A stretch of 64,000 bases of DNA from Plantago elongata (GCA_036897095.1 JAYMSP010000199.1:1-64000), one strand, 5' to 3'. Positions 1 to 12,401 are shown, counted from the stretch's first letter. Numbers and translations: made by a program. The notes: generated from the sequence alone by a model not told the origin.

Positions 1-81
1 TTACATGATATCTCTAGAGAATTCCCACCTCCATGGCTCTTCATGATCTCTCTAGATAATTCCTCCATGAACTTGGACTTC

Positions 82-155
82 TTTTGGGCTTGGACCGCGC
101 AAGCTAAACGGACCGAACTCTTTTTGGGCTTGGACCGCGCAAACTAAACGAACCG
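82..155. repeat. Tandem duplication, 40-bp period
   Basis: Two adjacent near-identical copies begin TTTTGGGCTTGGACCGCGC at 82 and 122. They differ at a few positions (AAGCTAAACGGACCG versus AAACTAAACGAACCG). No function is visible. Confidence 0.75.
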
Positions 156-499
156 TGACATCGAGCTCCCATCCTGGAAGCTTTGAAGCTTTCATCCATG
201 GGCATGGAAATTGACTGGAGCTTCGGTCACACCAACCAAAGCTTCGGTAAGAAAATGAGTTTAGTTAAACATAAAGTTGTATTGTGTTTTTTAAATTTTA
301 CACAACACAGTGCGGTTTCATATGCCACTTTGCGATGTCTTGTCGCATTAATAAAAGATAAAGGATTGGGTTAAATTTAGAATTGATTCAATAGTTTAGA
401 TCGTAATATTATTATTAGTACAATACGATAGTAATAAGTTAGCCATCTCCATATTTTGTATAGTTTACTCTTTATCATTCCTCTCTCCCATATTTTGGG

Positions 500-690
500 A
501 AATTTTATTTAGGTATACTAGAGTGAGACACGATAACTTTAGGTACATTAAAGTGAGAATGACCAATTTTGGTACACTACTGCAACCATCCGTCTCATTG
601 ATGAACTCCGATCGAATTTCCGATCACATTGATGACGTGGCCGCCGGACTTGCGTTTTTTCCTCCAATTCGTATTTGACTCGTATTTTAG
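500..690. repeat. Dispersed repeat, copy A
   Basis: This block shares ordered words with 15970-16170: an AGAGTGAGACAC segment, a repeated GTACATTAAAGTGAGA-type word, then CACTACTRCAACCA.CCGTC, GATGACGTGGCC.CCGGAC and TCGTATTTGAC. It is probably a fragment of a non-autonomous element whose family I cannot name. Its right side continues into AT-rich sequence also seen near 59965-60160. Confidence 0.6.
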
Positions 691-1535
691 TATTTGAAAT
701 TCAAATACGGGACATGTATCGCATCAACATTAATTCTCGGTATAAATTGTTTATTATAATTATAAAATATTTAAAAATTTATGAAAATATTTTAAAAATT
801 ATAAAAATTCATTTTATATTTTTTGCAAAATAAAAAATAATTTAAAATTGCATTAGCAACAAAACTCTTATATTCTGACAGATAACTCGTATTTGACTCG
901 AATTTTTTTAATTCAAATTCAAATACGGGACACGTGTCATTCTCTTGTAATTTATGGGTAAAAAATGTTTAAATAATTAAAAATGATGTAAAAAATTCTG
1001 AAAAATATTTTTAAAAATTTTAAAAAAATATATTTTACATGTTTATTACATATAAAATAAATAAATAAAATAAAAATAAATTTAAAAAATGCGATTTGCT
1101 ACAAAAGAAAAAGATGAATCACTTACAAAATTCAAAGACCCAAATGAAGGTATACTGTAAGAAATTGCGTTTTTGATTTTTTGATTTTTTTATGTAATGA
1201 TATGAAAATTATTTGTGATAGTAATTTAAAATTTTGAATGGTAAGCCTATCTTTTAACTTTTATGTAAGTAATAGTTCATATATATGAACCTTCTTATTA
1301 TTCAAGAAACATCTCTAACTTGCCAAGTTAGTGTTTAGTAATTTTATTTAATAAATACAACATTTAAGTTGTGCACATTATATTATTATGAAAAATATAT
1401 TTTTAGTATAAACTTGTATTTACGAATAAACTCTTCATAAAAATATTTTTTTTTGATTCCGATGATAAGTGTATGGAGTTTTTACAGTGCTTATTCCCCT
1501 TTACTATCTTGCGACAGTTAAATGCCTCGAAAGAC

Positions 1536-2057
1536 TTATCTTGCAACAGAATGGCTTCTACTTCTACCATACTTCAAATCATTCTTCACGCTAATAAAAG
1601 TATTGTTATCCGGATTGCCAAAATAGCAACAAGGGCTGTCTTCATCAATCCTGCCCAATGCAACACTGCGGCTTCTCGGAGGCATAGCCATCGGCTGTGG
1701 TTGTGGTTTCGGCTGTGATCGGGCCACCGAGCTCGACCTCATGGTCATCTGCTGCCTAATGTACGCGTCCAAGTCACTAGGCCCAATGTTCCGTGCTGAG
1801 GCAGACCGCATAAGCTCCTTGTACTCCTCACTGTTGTTGGACCTGGTTGAGTTAACGCTATAGCTCTTGGGCAGCCCATGAACCTGTTCCACCCCTTGCA
1901 CACCTATGACATTGCTGCTGCCGTAGTGCATCCTGTTCGCGTAATTAGTCATGCCCTTCACGTACGAATCCCGGGCTTTGCATAGAGCCCGAACCGGAAT
2001 TGTGACAATTCTCAAGAACTTGTTGTTTTGACTTGATTTTGATTTTGTGTTCCTCAT
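1536..2057 (-). CDS. Uncharacterised plant basic Ser/Arg-rich protein, copy 1
   Basis: A single-exon gene of 173 residues. I do not recognise a named function; it belongs to a plant-only family of small basic proteins. The conserved N-terminal block NKFLRIVTIPVRALCKARD is followed by a YVKGMTNYANRMHYG segment, then a GLPKSYSVNS motif, a SARNIGPSDLDAYIRQQM segment, a Pro/Gln tract (about residues 115-123), PPRSRSVALGRIDEDSPCC, and a C-terminal RSRSHSVAR. There is no signal peptide or membrane segment. The many RSxS motifs look like kinase targets, but that is inference. The start ATG at 2057 matches the start of the paralogue at 5706-6242, which begins MRTKK at the same alignment position. The two genes are tandem duplicates in the same orientation, with about 3.6 kb between them. 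Confidence 0.85.
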   Translation of the reverse strand: MRNTKSKSSQNNKFLRIVTIPVRALCKARDSYVKGMTNYANRMHYGSSNVIGVQGVEQVHGLPKSYSVNSTRSNNSEEYKELMRSASARNIGPSDLDAYIRQQMTMRSSSVARSQPKPQPQPMAMPPRSRSVALGRIDEDSPCCYFGNPDNNTFISVKNDLKYGRSRSHSVAR

Positions 2058-4448
2058 AGCTAGCTTTGTGTATCTTTTACTTTTTAATACTGGCTAGTAC
2101 TAATTAAGTTATGGTGGAGATAATTGAAGGAACCTTTTAAGCAAGTGATGAAGAAATAGAAGGGTGTTTAGAGAGCTAATTAAGACTCGAGGGGAATGTT
2201 CTTTGTTGATGGGATAAACTTCAAAGCCAAATGATGCACTTATATATATGAATGAGTCAATGATTGAATTGTGAAGTATGTACCGCGAGAGTTCTATGGC
2301 GTACGTTAATTATTTCAAATTAGTGTTCATTCAATAAAACGTGTCAAAAATGCACATTAACTATATAAGTATATACGATATGTTCTTCGTAATTGCCTAA
2401 ATACATAAACTAATGATACTATGAGCTAGTGAGTTGTTCCTTAAATAAATAACACTAGTTATCCTTGACATGAAGTATCAAAGTATTCGTAGACGTTTAT
2501 ACACAAAATAAATAAATAAGAAAAATACAATTTACCAAGTCGATCTAAATCTTTTGATGATATGAACTTCTTCATTTACTTGTAATGATAAAAACAATAG
2601 AGTTAGACTTTAGAGTGTAATAATAGAAACCAACTAACTTTTTAAAATTTAGTGTTAATACGTTGAGGAGAATTAAGTATTACTTTCATATAATTTAATT
2701 TGAATGAATAGTGGGTTGAGTATTTTGTTGAGAAACTATCAACTATCTATTTTGAGACTAATATCTACTTTTAATTATTTGATTAGTATTAGTATATAGA
2801 AGAAGATATGATGCTGGCACCTTCACCATGGGCCATGAATTACTCTCCGCGGGACAATAGGGTTTATCATTTTAATTTATAACTTCGACAAAATGTGTCC
2901 CTTAATTTTCTTCCGATAAGAACATCAATCAATGTTAAGAATATAAATATTTTAATTATATTAATGACTTTTTTTCATATCTAAAACCGCCTATCTAATT
3001 AACTACTTACTCCGGTCCTGTCATTTAGGGTTGGAAACCGGAATTATTCAACAATTTGAGGTGCCAACGGTCACTGGATCGTGAGTTCGAGGATGTATGA
3101 ATATATTTATCAGTATGACCATTCAATTTACGCACATATCACACATGATAAGGTTTGTTTCCTACAGTTGTATTCTAGTAACAACATGACTATACTATAC
3201 TATACTGTACATTGTAGTATCATGCATCACAATATATATAACCAGACAAGACTTAATTTCTGTATTGATTTAGGATAAGACCCAACTATTTGTCCTATTA
3301 TCACATCTTTCAAATGTAATCAGCTAGACTTAATGATTAATGATCATGAAGTCATGAACGAAGTAGTTCAAGACATTTGGCGATAAGTACTAAAGTACCG
3401 TGTAAATTAAACCCTATTGTCGTAAGCCATAAAAGAATCACGTTATATTGGTAAAACTTGAGACGCTACCATATAATATGCATATAATAAGCTAGCTATC
3501 AACTATGCTAATTTTGAAAAAATTCAGGGGAGCAATTGTTGCCCCTTTTTTTAAGTGTGTTCGTGCCTGACTGCTCGTTAATTAAAACTCTAAGTATTTG
3601 GAAGCACATTATAGTATCAAGCATGGCGTGCTTTTAACACGGACAAAACATGCATGTTTAAAATGCAAATTGTATTATAGATACTGTGATCTTCTTCGTA
3701 ATTGCCTAAACTAAAAATAATAATGAATTGCACTATATTACAAAATTTACGAAGGAATTGTTGACCTATAGACGTGTGATGGTGATCCTCTACCTAGCTT
3801 ATAGTTATGAGGCATCTGTACCTTCCTAACCAATTAGTATTACATTAATTGTATTTTTTATTTGGGTTCAATTTTAGGTTGAACCGATCGATCCACATCC
3901 ATATAGTAGTTTATTTCAGGGTTATTAATGAATTGAAATATTAAGTTGATCATAGAATTGATTCTAAGTGTTAAGTCACTGTATGCAAGTAGTAGGTACA
4001 CCAAGCAGATATTATCATATTTTACATTTCAAATTGATCGGTACCATAAAGTCAAATCTCTGATTTTGGATGGATACTAATGACATGATTAAAGCGAGAT
4101 AAATTTTACATTTTCGCAAAAATGGTGGAACATATGGTAGATTTTTATGTGTAGATTGTATAGCCATCGTTCAGGGATAAAAAGTTTACGGTTTTTAGAA
4201 ATCATCGCACTTAATTTTTTATTAAAAGTATAAAATTAGTCAAGAAGAGAACTAAACTCAAGGGGGTCGAGTGCACAAAACAAAATCAAAGCAATATCGG
4301 TTCACATGAGAACTTTGTGAATCGGTGTGAAGATCAAACCATAAACTTGAATTTTAATTGATCAGAAAATAAAATTATTAAAGACGGCTCAAAATGAATA
4401 ATACGAATGAATTTGTACTATATAAACAACAAGAACTCGTGAACAATA

Positions 4449-4555
4449 TTTTTTTTTAGGCCAACATAGAAATTCATTAATCTAACTTGAAAAGATACAT
4501 TTGGGTTCGTAATGGGAAGATCAGAAAGCGAATACTATCAAACTGCACTTGAGTA
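4449..4555 (-). mobile_element. Probable 5'-truncated LINE tail
   Basis: A run of T at 4449-4457 is followed by sequence that reads on the minus strand as TTAATGAATTTCTATGTTGGCC plus an A tail. This resembles the 3' ends at 5193 and 9653. A short CAATATT word on both sides may be a remnant target duplication, but it is too short to be sure. Confidence 0.35.
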
Positions 4556-5192
4556 GCAATATTATTGAATAGTTTTGTTTCACTGAAATGCAAGAATGAA
4601 AAATCTATTCACTTCATTTTCAGTTTTTCACAATTTACGGAAAATTGTCAAGGGCAAAGTAGTAATCCAATTATAAAATCCCTAATTTTTGGGGTGTACA
4701 GCTCATAGAGCCTTGTGTACAAGTATGCTTCAGAACATAATGTTAAAGCCGTTCAACGCTTCTTGTAATGGAAATGCAACTATAGCTTAGATATCTATTG
4801 TTAATTTTTTCCCCACTACGTCTTCTTCTTTTAAAATCAGTCCATTGGGATTTGCTTTTAAAAAAAAAATCAGTCCAATGAGATGATCTACATTTGCATC
4901 CAATATTTTTCCTTTTCATTATTAAATATATATTAAATTAAATTAAAGTTTACAAGCGCATAAAAATATTTGGACAACAACATTAAATCGAATAAAATGC
5001 CTCCACCTTTTCTATTACAGTGTACATATATAATATACTTTCTCAAAAATTTAATTAAATCTTCAGACAAGGCCACACCTTCTAAATTGTCACGAGTTTG
5101 AACTCCACCTAAGCCACACTTTCAAGTTTCCAACACAATCCTTCTTCGTTCAGTCCATTTCAAGAAATTACACTCCCCTACACCTTAATCTT

Positions 5193-5355
5193 TTTTTTGA
5201 GTAAGTAAAATTTCATTCATATTGACATAAGTACAAGACATGCCAATACCCCGATAATACAAATGTGAATCAAAACCAACCAAAAAAAAAACAAGAAAAC
5301 AGATGCAACTCCAGAAAAAACACAGTCTGGAGAACAACAAAACACCGAAAGAGTG
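5193..5355 (-). mobile_element. 5'-truncated LINE 3' end with 10-bp target duplication
   Basis: Read on the minus strand, the segment ends in GAATGAAATTTTACTTACTC followed by eight A, a typical plant L1-type 3' end. The word CCTTAATCTT stands directly outside both ends (5183-5192 and 5356-5365), a perfect 10-bp target-site duplication. The insert is only 163 bp, so nearly all of the element is missing. No coding function remains. Confidence 0.8.
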
Positions 5356-5705
5356 CCTTAATCTTAATTTTACACAATATGAAAATTGTACGTAATTCCA
5401 GATCATACCCTCAGATTTTTCTTAAAGGTATCAATTTAATTCGAGATTTATGTGATGATTATTTGTAATTTCTTTTAAGGTTCTTAGAGTATGTTTCACC
5501 TCATCCTACAATATGATATAAATCAACCCGAGATTATATTACATGAATGTACATCAATGGAGCCAATCAAAGAAGAAACCAACTTTTGTTCAACAGGTGA
5601 GACCAGGAACAACTATTCCCCGACCCAATTATCTCTACCGAAGTCCTAATTAAACACCTCAAAAACATAAAAACGACATCTAAACAAATGCCTCAAAAGA
5701 CTTAA

Positions 5706-6242
5706 TTACCTTGTGACAGAATGACTTCTACTTCTTGTATACTTAACATCATTTTTCACACTAACAACATTAATCTTGCCAATCTCACTATCCAGGTTAC
5801 CAAAATAGCAACAAGGACTATCTTCATCAATTCTCCCCATCGCAACACTTCGACTCCTAGGCGGCATAGCCTGTGGTTCTGGTTGCGGTTGTGGTCGTGG
5901 TTGTGGTTGTGATCTGCGAGTAGAAGCCGACCTCAAGGTCATCTGCTGCCTGATGAACGAGTCCAAGTCACTAGGCCCGACATTTCGAGCTGATGCAGCC
6001 CGAAGAAGCTCCCTGTACTCTTCGTTACTATTGGACCGGGCCGAGTTTACACTAAAGCTCTTGGGCAGCCCATGAACCTGCCCTGTCCCTTGTATACCCA
6101 TAACACTGCTGTTGCCGTAATGCATCCGGTCTGCGTAGCCTGTCATACTCTTCACGTAGAAATTCCGGGCCTTGCATAGGGCCCGAATCGGTATCGTGAT
6201 GATTCGCAGGAACTTGTTAGCTGGAGTTTTCTTGGTTCTCAT
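5706..6242 (-). CDS. Uncharacterised plant basic Ser/Arg-rich protein, copy 2
   Basis: An intronless gene of 178 residues from the ATG at 6242. An upstream in-frame ATG at 6299 would add 19 residues, but the family start in the neighbouring copy (MRN.K) supports MRTKK here. The same order of blocks is present as in copy 1: NKFLRIITIPIRALCKAR, YVKSMTGYADRMHYG, GLPKSFSVNSARS, SARNVGPSDLDSFIRQQM, then a longer Gln/Pro tract (QPQPRPQPQPEPQ), PPRSRSVAMGRIDEDSPCC and RSRSHSVTR. Function is unknown. The main difference between copies is the length of the Pro/Gln tract, which in DNA is a short repeat of TGGTTGTGG type and thus prone to slippage. Confidence 0.85.
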   Translation of the reverse strand: MRTKKTPANKFLRIITIPIRALCKARNFYVKSMTGYADRMHYGNSSVMGIQGTGQVHGLPKSFSVNSARSNSNEEYRELLRAASARNVGPSDLDSFIRQQMTLRSASTRRSQPQPRPQPQPEPQAMPPRSRSVAMGRIDEDSPCCYFGNLDSEIGKINVVSVKNDVKYTRSRSHSVTR

Positions 6243-8699
6243 GATCTCTTTGTTTATAGGGTACCTAATATATTGTTGGAAAAGGTTTTGAAGAACCAAA
6301 GGATGGTTTAGAATTTAGAGTGATAAGTTTTTGAAGTTTTAAGAATTGTGGTTATAATGGGATAAACTTGAAAGGGTTGTATACATATATAATGAAGAAA
6401 CAAATAAAGTTGGTGGACTTTGAGATGGTGTTTTTCCAGTAATGGTGTGCTGCGAAAATAATTAATTCTTGTTGAATCAGCTGTTTTGGGTCTCATTGAC
6501 GAATGTGAAAAAGGAAAATTCGGTCGAGTTTTGGACTTTTTCACAGCCCACTGGATAAGATAATAGATAGTAGATGTTTTTATAATTCATCAACAATGGG
6601 TACAACAAAGACATGACTATTAACAACTTTATAATTAGTTTGCTTTAACAAAAGTCGAGTTTTAAAACACTTTCAACACTCGTAAAGTAGAGGCACCAGT
6701 GAAGATGTGGGTTCTTTTTCTCTACGAGGAGAAACTAGTTAGGTTGCTTTTATATGTGTGGTTATTATGTACACAAGAACTCAGTGTGAAATGATTCTTT
6801 TAAACCAAAAACAAGTGGCGCTTGTTAATATATTTTATATAAATATGCTCGCACTTTTGGGTGTATAAGTTTTATGAGTTAATATTAGATGCTTTATTAT
6901 TATATAAATACGATTTACTTTGAGTACAATAAAAGAAAAAGTGAGAGAGAAAAATCGAGGCTGAAATGTTCGTATGTACGAAATAATAATTGACGTGAGC
7001 TATAAGCTAGTGGAAAAGCAGCGAAAGGCATTTCAGAAAAATTAACTACGAAAATTAGGGCTAAAAATTAGATTGGCCATTGTTGTAATAGATTTTTTAA
7101 ACAGATTTTAAATGTAAGGTCATCATCTAAAGTGACATTTTTATGTACTTTTTTAAATAATTAATCCCTTAATTATTATGTGCCTAACATCATCTTCTAT
7201 TTAAAGAAATAAAATTAAAGTTTGAAATTCATCTCGATATTTACTTTCTTAACTAATAAAATACATGAAATAATTGATCCGCTCCTTTGAGAATGACCCG
7301 TTTGCCAATTTTCCAAAAATGCCACCTTCCCATATGATTCATTTGCATGCAATTAATAATGTTTGTAGTATTTAGAAATTAGAATGACTAATAATTGTAC
7401 TATTTGTTTTACTGATGACAGCCTACGGCAACATGGACATTATGATGCAATGTTATGATTTGGGACACTCATATGACAGTTTCAAATTGCCCGCTTTTTA
7501 TTTTAGTCCATTTCAAACTTCAATTTCACTTTTTAAATAAAAAATATAACCCCTCCATTTCAATTATTATTAGTCACATTCCATTTTTATACTTCATATA
7601 CTTAATTCCTTACTTTACATATTATCTTTCTTACTTTGTCAATTTTACCTTAAAATCTATGTCCGGAATAGTCCAGAACAGAAGTAGAACCCAATTTGAT
7701 GCATCAACTTGCCCGTTCTACTGACCCTTCACATCCTTAAAATCGGTCACATCCTTAAAACCAGCGTCGAAAAGTTCTGTGAATAAAGCTTTACGTCATA
7801 TAAGGGAGTACATCCTCTCATAATAACAGTTTGTTGCAGTATAAAATTGACAAGTTGTTCTCATTTAAAGATCGTTTCTATTGATGAACAATTTAAATTT
7901 TCTCCCAAGCTTAATTAATAGAGAAATTTAGGTTTTTGTTTTCGAAATCAAAAGAAGTTCTAAAATATAAACCATAAATTATATTTAGTGTTGATAGATG
8001 CTATGTGAATAAAATAAATAATACTGTGACTTATCATTACACGTTACACTTATAGACTATATAAAACGAGTATAATCGTTCTTTATTCTTGACTCCTTTA
8101 AGCAAAGTCTTAATTAAGCCAATTGCGGGAATAATTGACTTATATATAACTAAGGTCTAGATAATTAATGAGTTCTTACCTGATAAACTCGTGATTACAA
8201 GAGCAATAAAGAATGATAAACTAAACAACCACGCATTATATTTCTTCAGCATTAATTTTATCGTTGAATTCTGCTCTTTCAAGTACGGATCGACTAATCT
8301 ACCAACGATTGTTTTGACCAACTTCCCTATAAAATATAGGGGGTGAGTGGTATAGAATTTAAATTTAAATTCATAATATTAGTATTATTTGGTAGATAGT
8401 GCAAGTATATTGAAAAAAAAAAAGATGTTTAACGAACAAAGGAGTTGAATCAATAGACAAAAGTTTGGTGCACAACAATGCGTCAATGCCTTCAAACAAA
8501 AGGAGGCATAAATTTATAATCAACACAAATTAAACTTAAGTGGTATAATGACTAATTCGTTCTTGCACTGAACGTGATAATAGAGAATTTGAATTTGACT
8601 TATATAGTTAGTCAATTCAAATGATCTATTTCCGATAACTCTAAGCGCGTATGAAGCTATAATTAGTGTGAGTAATTAGTTAGTACTATGGTAAAACGA

Positions 8700-9016
8700 A
8701 AACCACATTAGCTTGTACTTAAAAAGGTGGTAATAAGTGTGTGGTGTCGCGGTGCGAGGCAGGGTGCGATCGCGGAGCAAGTGCGAAATTGTTGTGTGTC
8801 TAAGATGATCGGCAAGGAGGACGACAATCGCAATCGAACAAGACCACGGAGAGAGGAAAGGGCGATCGGATGGAAACAAGATTGATGATGATCGATTTGT
8901 AGAAAGGAGTATATAAACGTGAAGTTTTTGTATATGGGATAATATATCCAACGTGAGCGTCTGTGTATGGAAGTTCTGCAGCGGAAGATAGTCAGAAAAC
9001 AACTTGATACCATGAA
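8700..9016 (-). mobile_element. Decayed LTR-retrotransposon-like fragment
   Basis: Read on the minus strand, a CA followed by TGGTATCAAG near 9005-9016 looks like an LTR end next to a primer-binding site complementary to initiator Met tRNA. The following sequence shares short words with 10960-11110. The fragment is broken and old, with no coding part recognisable. The assignment is tentative. Confidence 0.3.
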
Positions 9017-9091
9017 AAAATGTTTTCTCTTTATCGAGTTCTTCAATGATCCATTGCTTTCGTACATTAAATTAGTCTGAAGATATGTTTC

Positions 9092-9653
9092 TTGATAAAA
9101 GATAGTGACATTACATGTAAACTGAAAGATGGTATAAGGTGTAGGGGCGTGATTAAGAATGAGCTCGGAGTGGCTTTATGGTGTCTTGGCACCACCGTTG
9201 TAGTGTTGGGCATGTCCAGATACTATTCAAAAAACGGCTTAAGTGTCGTGAGGGTTGAAGGATGTGCATTCCAAACCAGCACGCACCAAAGTGCAGACAT
9301 CGGTAAAATAGACACTATCGGACTGTGCCTTTTGATTTTGACGGTGGGTTTTTACCCTAGTATGTAACTGGTCTGGAAGGTTATGACTTGGTATTGATTA
9401 GGCCTACTTTGTTGGTGATGATTGAGCAGATTGAGAAGCAATTTTTTATGACTCCCGGGTGATGGATATTTCTGAGACTTTTGTTATCATGACATTTTAA
9501 TGTATTGATTTTGAATTTTCTTTGGGTTTAGTCTAGTTCCTTTATGTATGATTTGGATGATGTACTCTGTATTTATCTGGTATTTATCCGTTGAGAGCAT
9601 TTCTTATGCTCTTGACTCTCTTAATAAAATTATTTTGCCGTTTCAAAAAAAAA
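9092..9653 (+). mobile_element. Retroposon 3' end with A tail (LINE-like)
   Basis: The region ends TTAATAAAATTATTTTGCCG then TTTC and nine A (9645-9653), with an AATAAA-type signal just upstream, the layout of a polyadenylated retroposed copy inserted in plus orientation. Upstream, a 91-residue frame (9092-9367) has a weak resemblance to the C-terminal RNase H-like part of plant L1 elements, with a reading-frame break. I could not find the 5' boundary or target duplication, so a processed gene copy is an alternative. Confidence 0.5.
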
Positions 9654-10369
9654 CCAATACATTCAGCCCCAGGAACTGGTACAAGCTTGATAAGAAGTTT
9701 CAGCGAGTTCATAGTGTACGTCTCTTTCGTGTCCAACATATTCAATTATCGCTTTCCTTGAAATATAACTGCTATATGTGTGACATGAAATATTGATGCC
9801 AATGAATGACATCTCAATGTTATTATTTTTTTTCATCGGTTGCATGTAGCACAATAATAGGTTATTTATGCGAAACATGTTTGAGTAGCATGTCCAGAGT
9901 GCCTTGGAAACATGATGAATCTCCAAAAATATATTAATCCCAAAGCCCACGGACGCATCGTAATGTTCAACGCAAAAACTGACAGGAACTGGTCAATTAC
10001 TGGAGTCTCCTAATGCGTGCAACTGCTCAATAGATTTTACCTAATGGAGTAAATAGATTTTCGAGTGCATTTTAGTTGTGACTTTGACATGTTAACCATT
10101 GGCGGAAGTTGGATATTGTTGAGGTCGAATTTTGGACGAATGCTTGAGAAAAGAGTGAGGATCTTTTTGACAATTTTCTGAGCTTTGTTTGTGGAAGGTA
10201 GTTGGAATCAAGTGAGCACGGTGCATTTAATACATGTAAAACGCTTTTGGTATCAAAGATCACTTTTAGTGACCTTAGGAGGACGAAGATCAAGCTTCCC
10301 AGAAAAAGAAGTCAAAAGTCCGTAGTTGTCTCTTCTAAGATATTCCATGTAATTGCTCTATTCAGCATC

Positions 10370-11215
10370 TAAAAAAGTTCGGATAACACTTGTTGCTGGG
10401 ACTTTTTTCTATCAACGATCGAAATTTCTTTCTCCATGATATCTTCCATGATTGTGTAGGTTACAATTTGGGAAGAGAAAGACATGGCCGGAGGAATTGA
10501 CCGTCGGAGAAGGGGGAGATGGGCGATCACGAGCAATTGTAGAAGGCAATTGCGAGTTGCAGAGGTAGGAGATCGCATGGAGAGGCCGGCGGAGGAGAAG
10601 ATGATAGAAGAAAGGTCGACAGATTAAAGAAAACTGTTCGAACACAGGAGGGGATCGACAATAGCGGCTTGTTCGACCAGAGGAGAATTTCGACAATTTG
10701 AAAAAAATTGTACGAACAAAGGAGATGATCGACATAAGTGGTCTATGCGATCAGTGGAGAAAGACAATGGTGACTAGCAATCGCAAAGTTGTCACTAGCG
10801 ATTGTGGGAAAAAGAGTCTAGCAATAGCAGGAAGGTGACACTGGTGGTTATAGGCGGAAACCACCAGCGATTACGGGAAGAAGAGATCGAACGGAACGAT
10901 TGTTTGATTGTTTTCAAGCCGTATTGTGACGTGAGGTCGAAAGAATAGAAGAAAAAAGAGGCAAATCGATTTAGTGGGAACCGATTGGAAAGAAGAACAA
11001 AGAATCGATTCAGTGGAAAATCGATTGCAGGAGGATTGTATATCGAACGTGAGATTCTGTACATGGGAGAATATATCAAACGTGAGGTTCTATATACATG
11101 AGTTATGCATCGGAAGATAAGAGAAAGAAATGTGCATGAACGCTTGAAAGATAAGGAGAAAGAAGGAGAAAAGAGAAGAAAGAGAGAATGGAAAGGCAAT
11201 CGAATTGATTGCATT
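10370..11215. mobile_element. Decayed retroelement-like sequence
   Basis: GA-rich sequence with repeated words such as GAATATATCAAACGTGAGGTTC (in part also at 8915-8960) and several CGATTG/CGATCG words. It resembles untranslated parts of an old LTR-type element and looks broken. I find no intact terminal repeats. Family and boundaries are uncertain. Confidence 0.25.
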
Positions 11216-11395
11216 GAAGGAAAAAATAAGAGGCATGACCAATGCTCGTTGGAGACTTACATATACCTCTAATACAATAGAATAATTATTTTTCTAAAAA
11301 ACTTAATTGATTACCTTCTATATATATAAAATACAAACTTATAAGATTAAAGTATAATATATGACTAGAGTTATACTACAATTAAAATTCTAATA

Positions 11396-12401
11396 TAACA
11401 CTAAGGGCGAATTTCTTATAATACCCCTTAAATTTGGTCCAATTACATATTCAATCCTCGAATTCGAACATTTACGTTTGCGTCCAAAAAATGAACGTGC
11501 GTGTTTTTCTAATTACAAACAATTTCAAAAGTCAATGAGCTTGCTTAGGTGGATCTGTGTTTTGCTGACATGGCGAGGAAAGTTGGACACAATAATGAAA
11601 ATGCCATTGAGTATATCGATTTTTGAGTTTCTTTAATCTCTTCTCTTTATTTTCTATTCATTTTGCTTTTCTTTTTCTTTTTCCTAGACTTTGACAGATT
11701 TTCAATTTAAGTCCTTGAGAAATATAATTAATTCTCTATTAGCACCCATGGGTTTTTAAAAATAATTCCCAATAGTTTCAGATTCTTATAAAAACCCAAA
11801 AGTTTCACTTGTTAAAATTACAATCCTCATTCATGCATATTCACCCATATTTTTCTCTAAAGTTCAATTCAGCCCCTATAAACTATTCTAATTTCTCAAT
11901 TAGGTATGTCAAATTCTCAATTGTAAGGTTTCGAACAATTGAGTCCCTACCATTAAAGTCCTTCACCTCCATGACTCCACTCGCCTCCCACCTCCAAATA
12001 AACAAAAACCATAACGAAAAACTGCCTCCCACCTTCACCATTGGAGTTGCATGAGCTCTGATTTGGAGCTGTAAGCAGCCCCAATTCGGAGTTGTTATGA
12101 GCTCCAATCAGATTTCCTTCACTGCCTCGTATTCGTTGGAAGAAAAGTATGAGAAGGAAGAAGGAAAGTGGGTGTTATTGATTTTAATTTTAATTTTATC
12201 TTTATTTTGCTTTTTAATTTAATTTTATTTTCCCTATTTTTTATTCATTTTGCCTTAAATTATCCACCTGGAGAGAGATAGTGGTGATGTGGAAGAGCTG
12301 GTCAACAACTGTGTGGTGTACGAAATTGTATAAATTGTAGAGATCAATTTGTTTCGGAGGTCAATTACAAGGGTGTTACATATAATTTTACCTAACACTA
12401 A
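11396..12401. mobile_element. Mutator-like (MULE) non-autonomous element with 9-bp TSD
   Basis: The element runs 11405-12392 (988 bp). The 9-bp word TAACACTAA lies immediately outside both ends (11396-11404 and 12393-12401). The left end begins GGGCGAATTTCTTATAATAC and the right end, read inward, begins GGTAAAATTATATGTAACAC, so imperfect inverted repeats are present. A 9-bp duplication and GG-starting TIRs fit the Mutator superfamily. No transposase frame is visible, so it is non-autonomous. The interior contains T-rich and GAGCTCC/GAGCTC-rich sequence that I do not recognise as a gene. Confidence 0.75.

Larger units (their letters stand above)
1..1535. other. Intergenic, repeat-rich
   Basis: I see no supported gene. 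The first 160 bases hold two short tandem duplications: a 38-base period starting at 4 and 42 (motif CATGAT..CTCTAGA.AATTCC), and a 40-base period at about 82 and 122 (motif TTTTGGGCTTGGACCGCGC). From about 500 to 690 lies a dispersed repeat that recurs at 15970-16170. The rest is AT-rich. The stretch around 1105-1180 resembles the inside of the long-TIR element at 59.6-60.6 kb. Confidence 0.5.
2058..5705. other. Intergenic between tandem paralogues
   Basis: No coding region is supported. The first few hundred bases upstream of 2057 should hold the promoter of copy 1; a TATATATA run sits near 2241-2248. Retroposon tails end at about 4449 and at 5193. The remainder is AT-rich single-copy-looking sequence without clear structure. 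Confidence 0.5.

Noticed and set aside
5185-5406. Minus-strand 73-residue frame
   Set aside because: It runs over the LINE 3' end and its target duplication, so it is not a gene.
10795-11214. Minus-strand 139-residue Ser/Phe-rich frame
   Set aside because: The frame lies in GA-rich decayed repeat sequence and its composition follows from that base bias.
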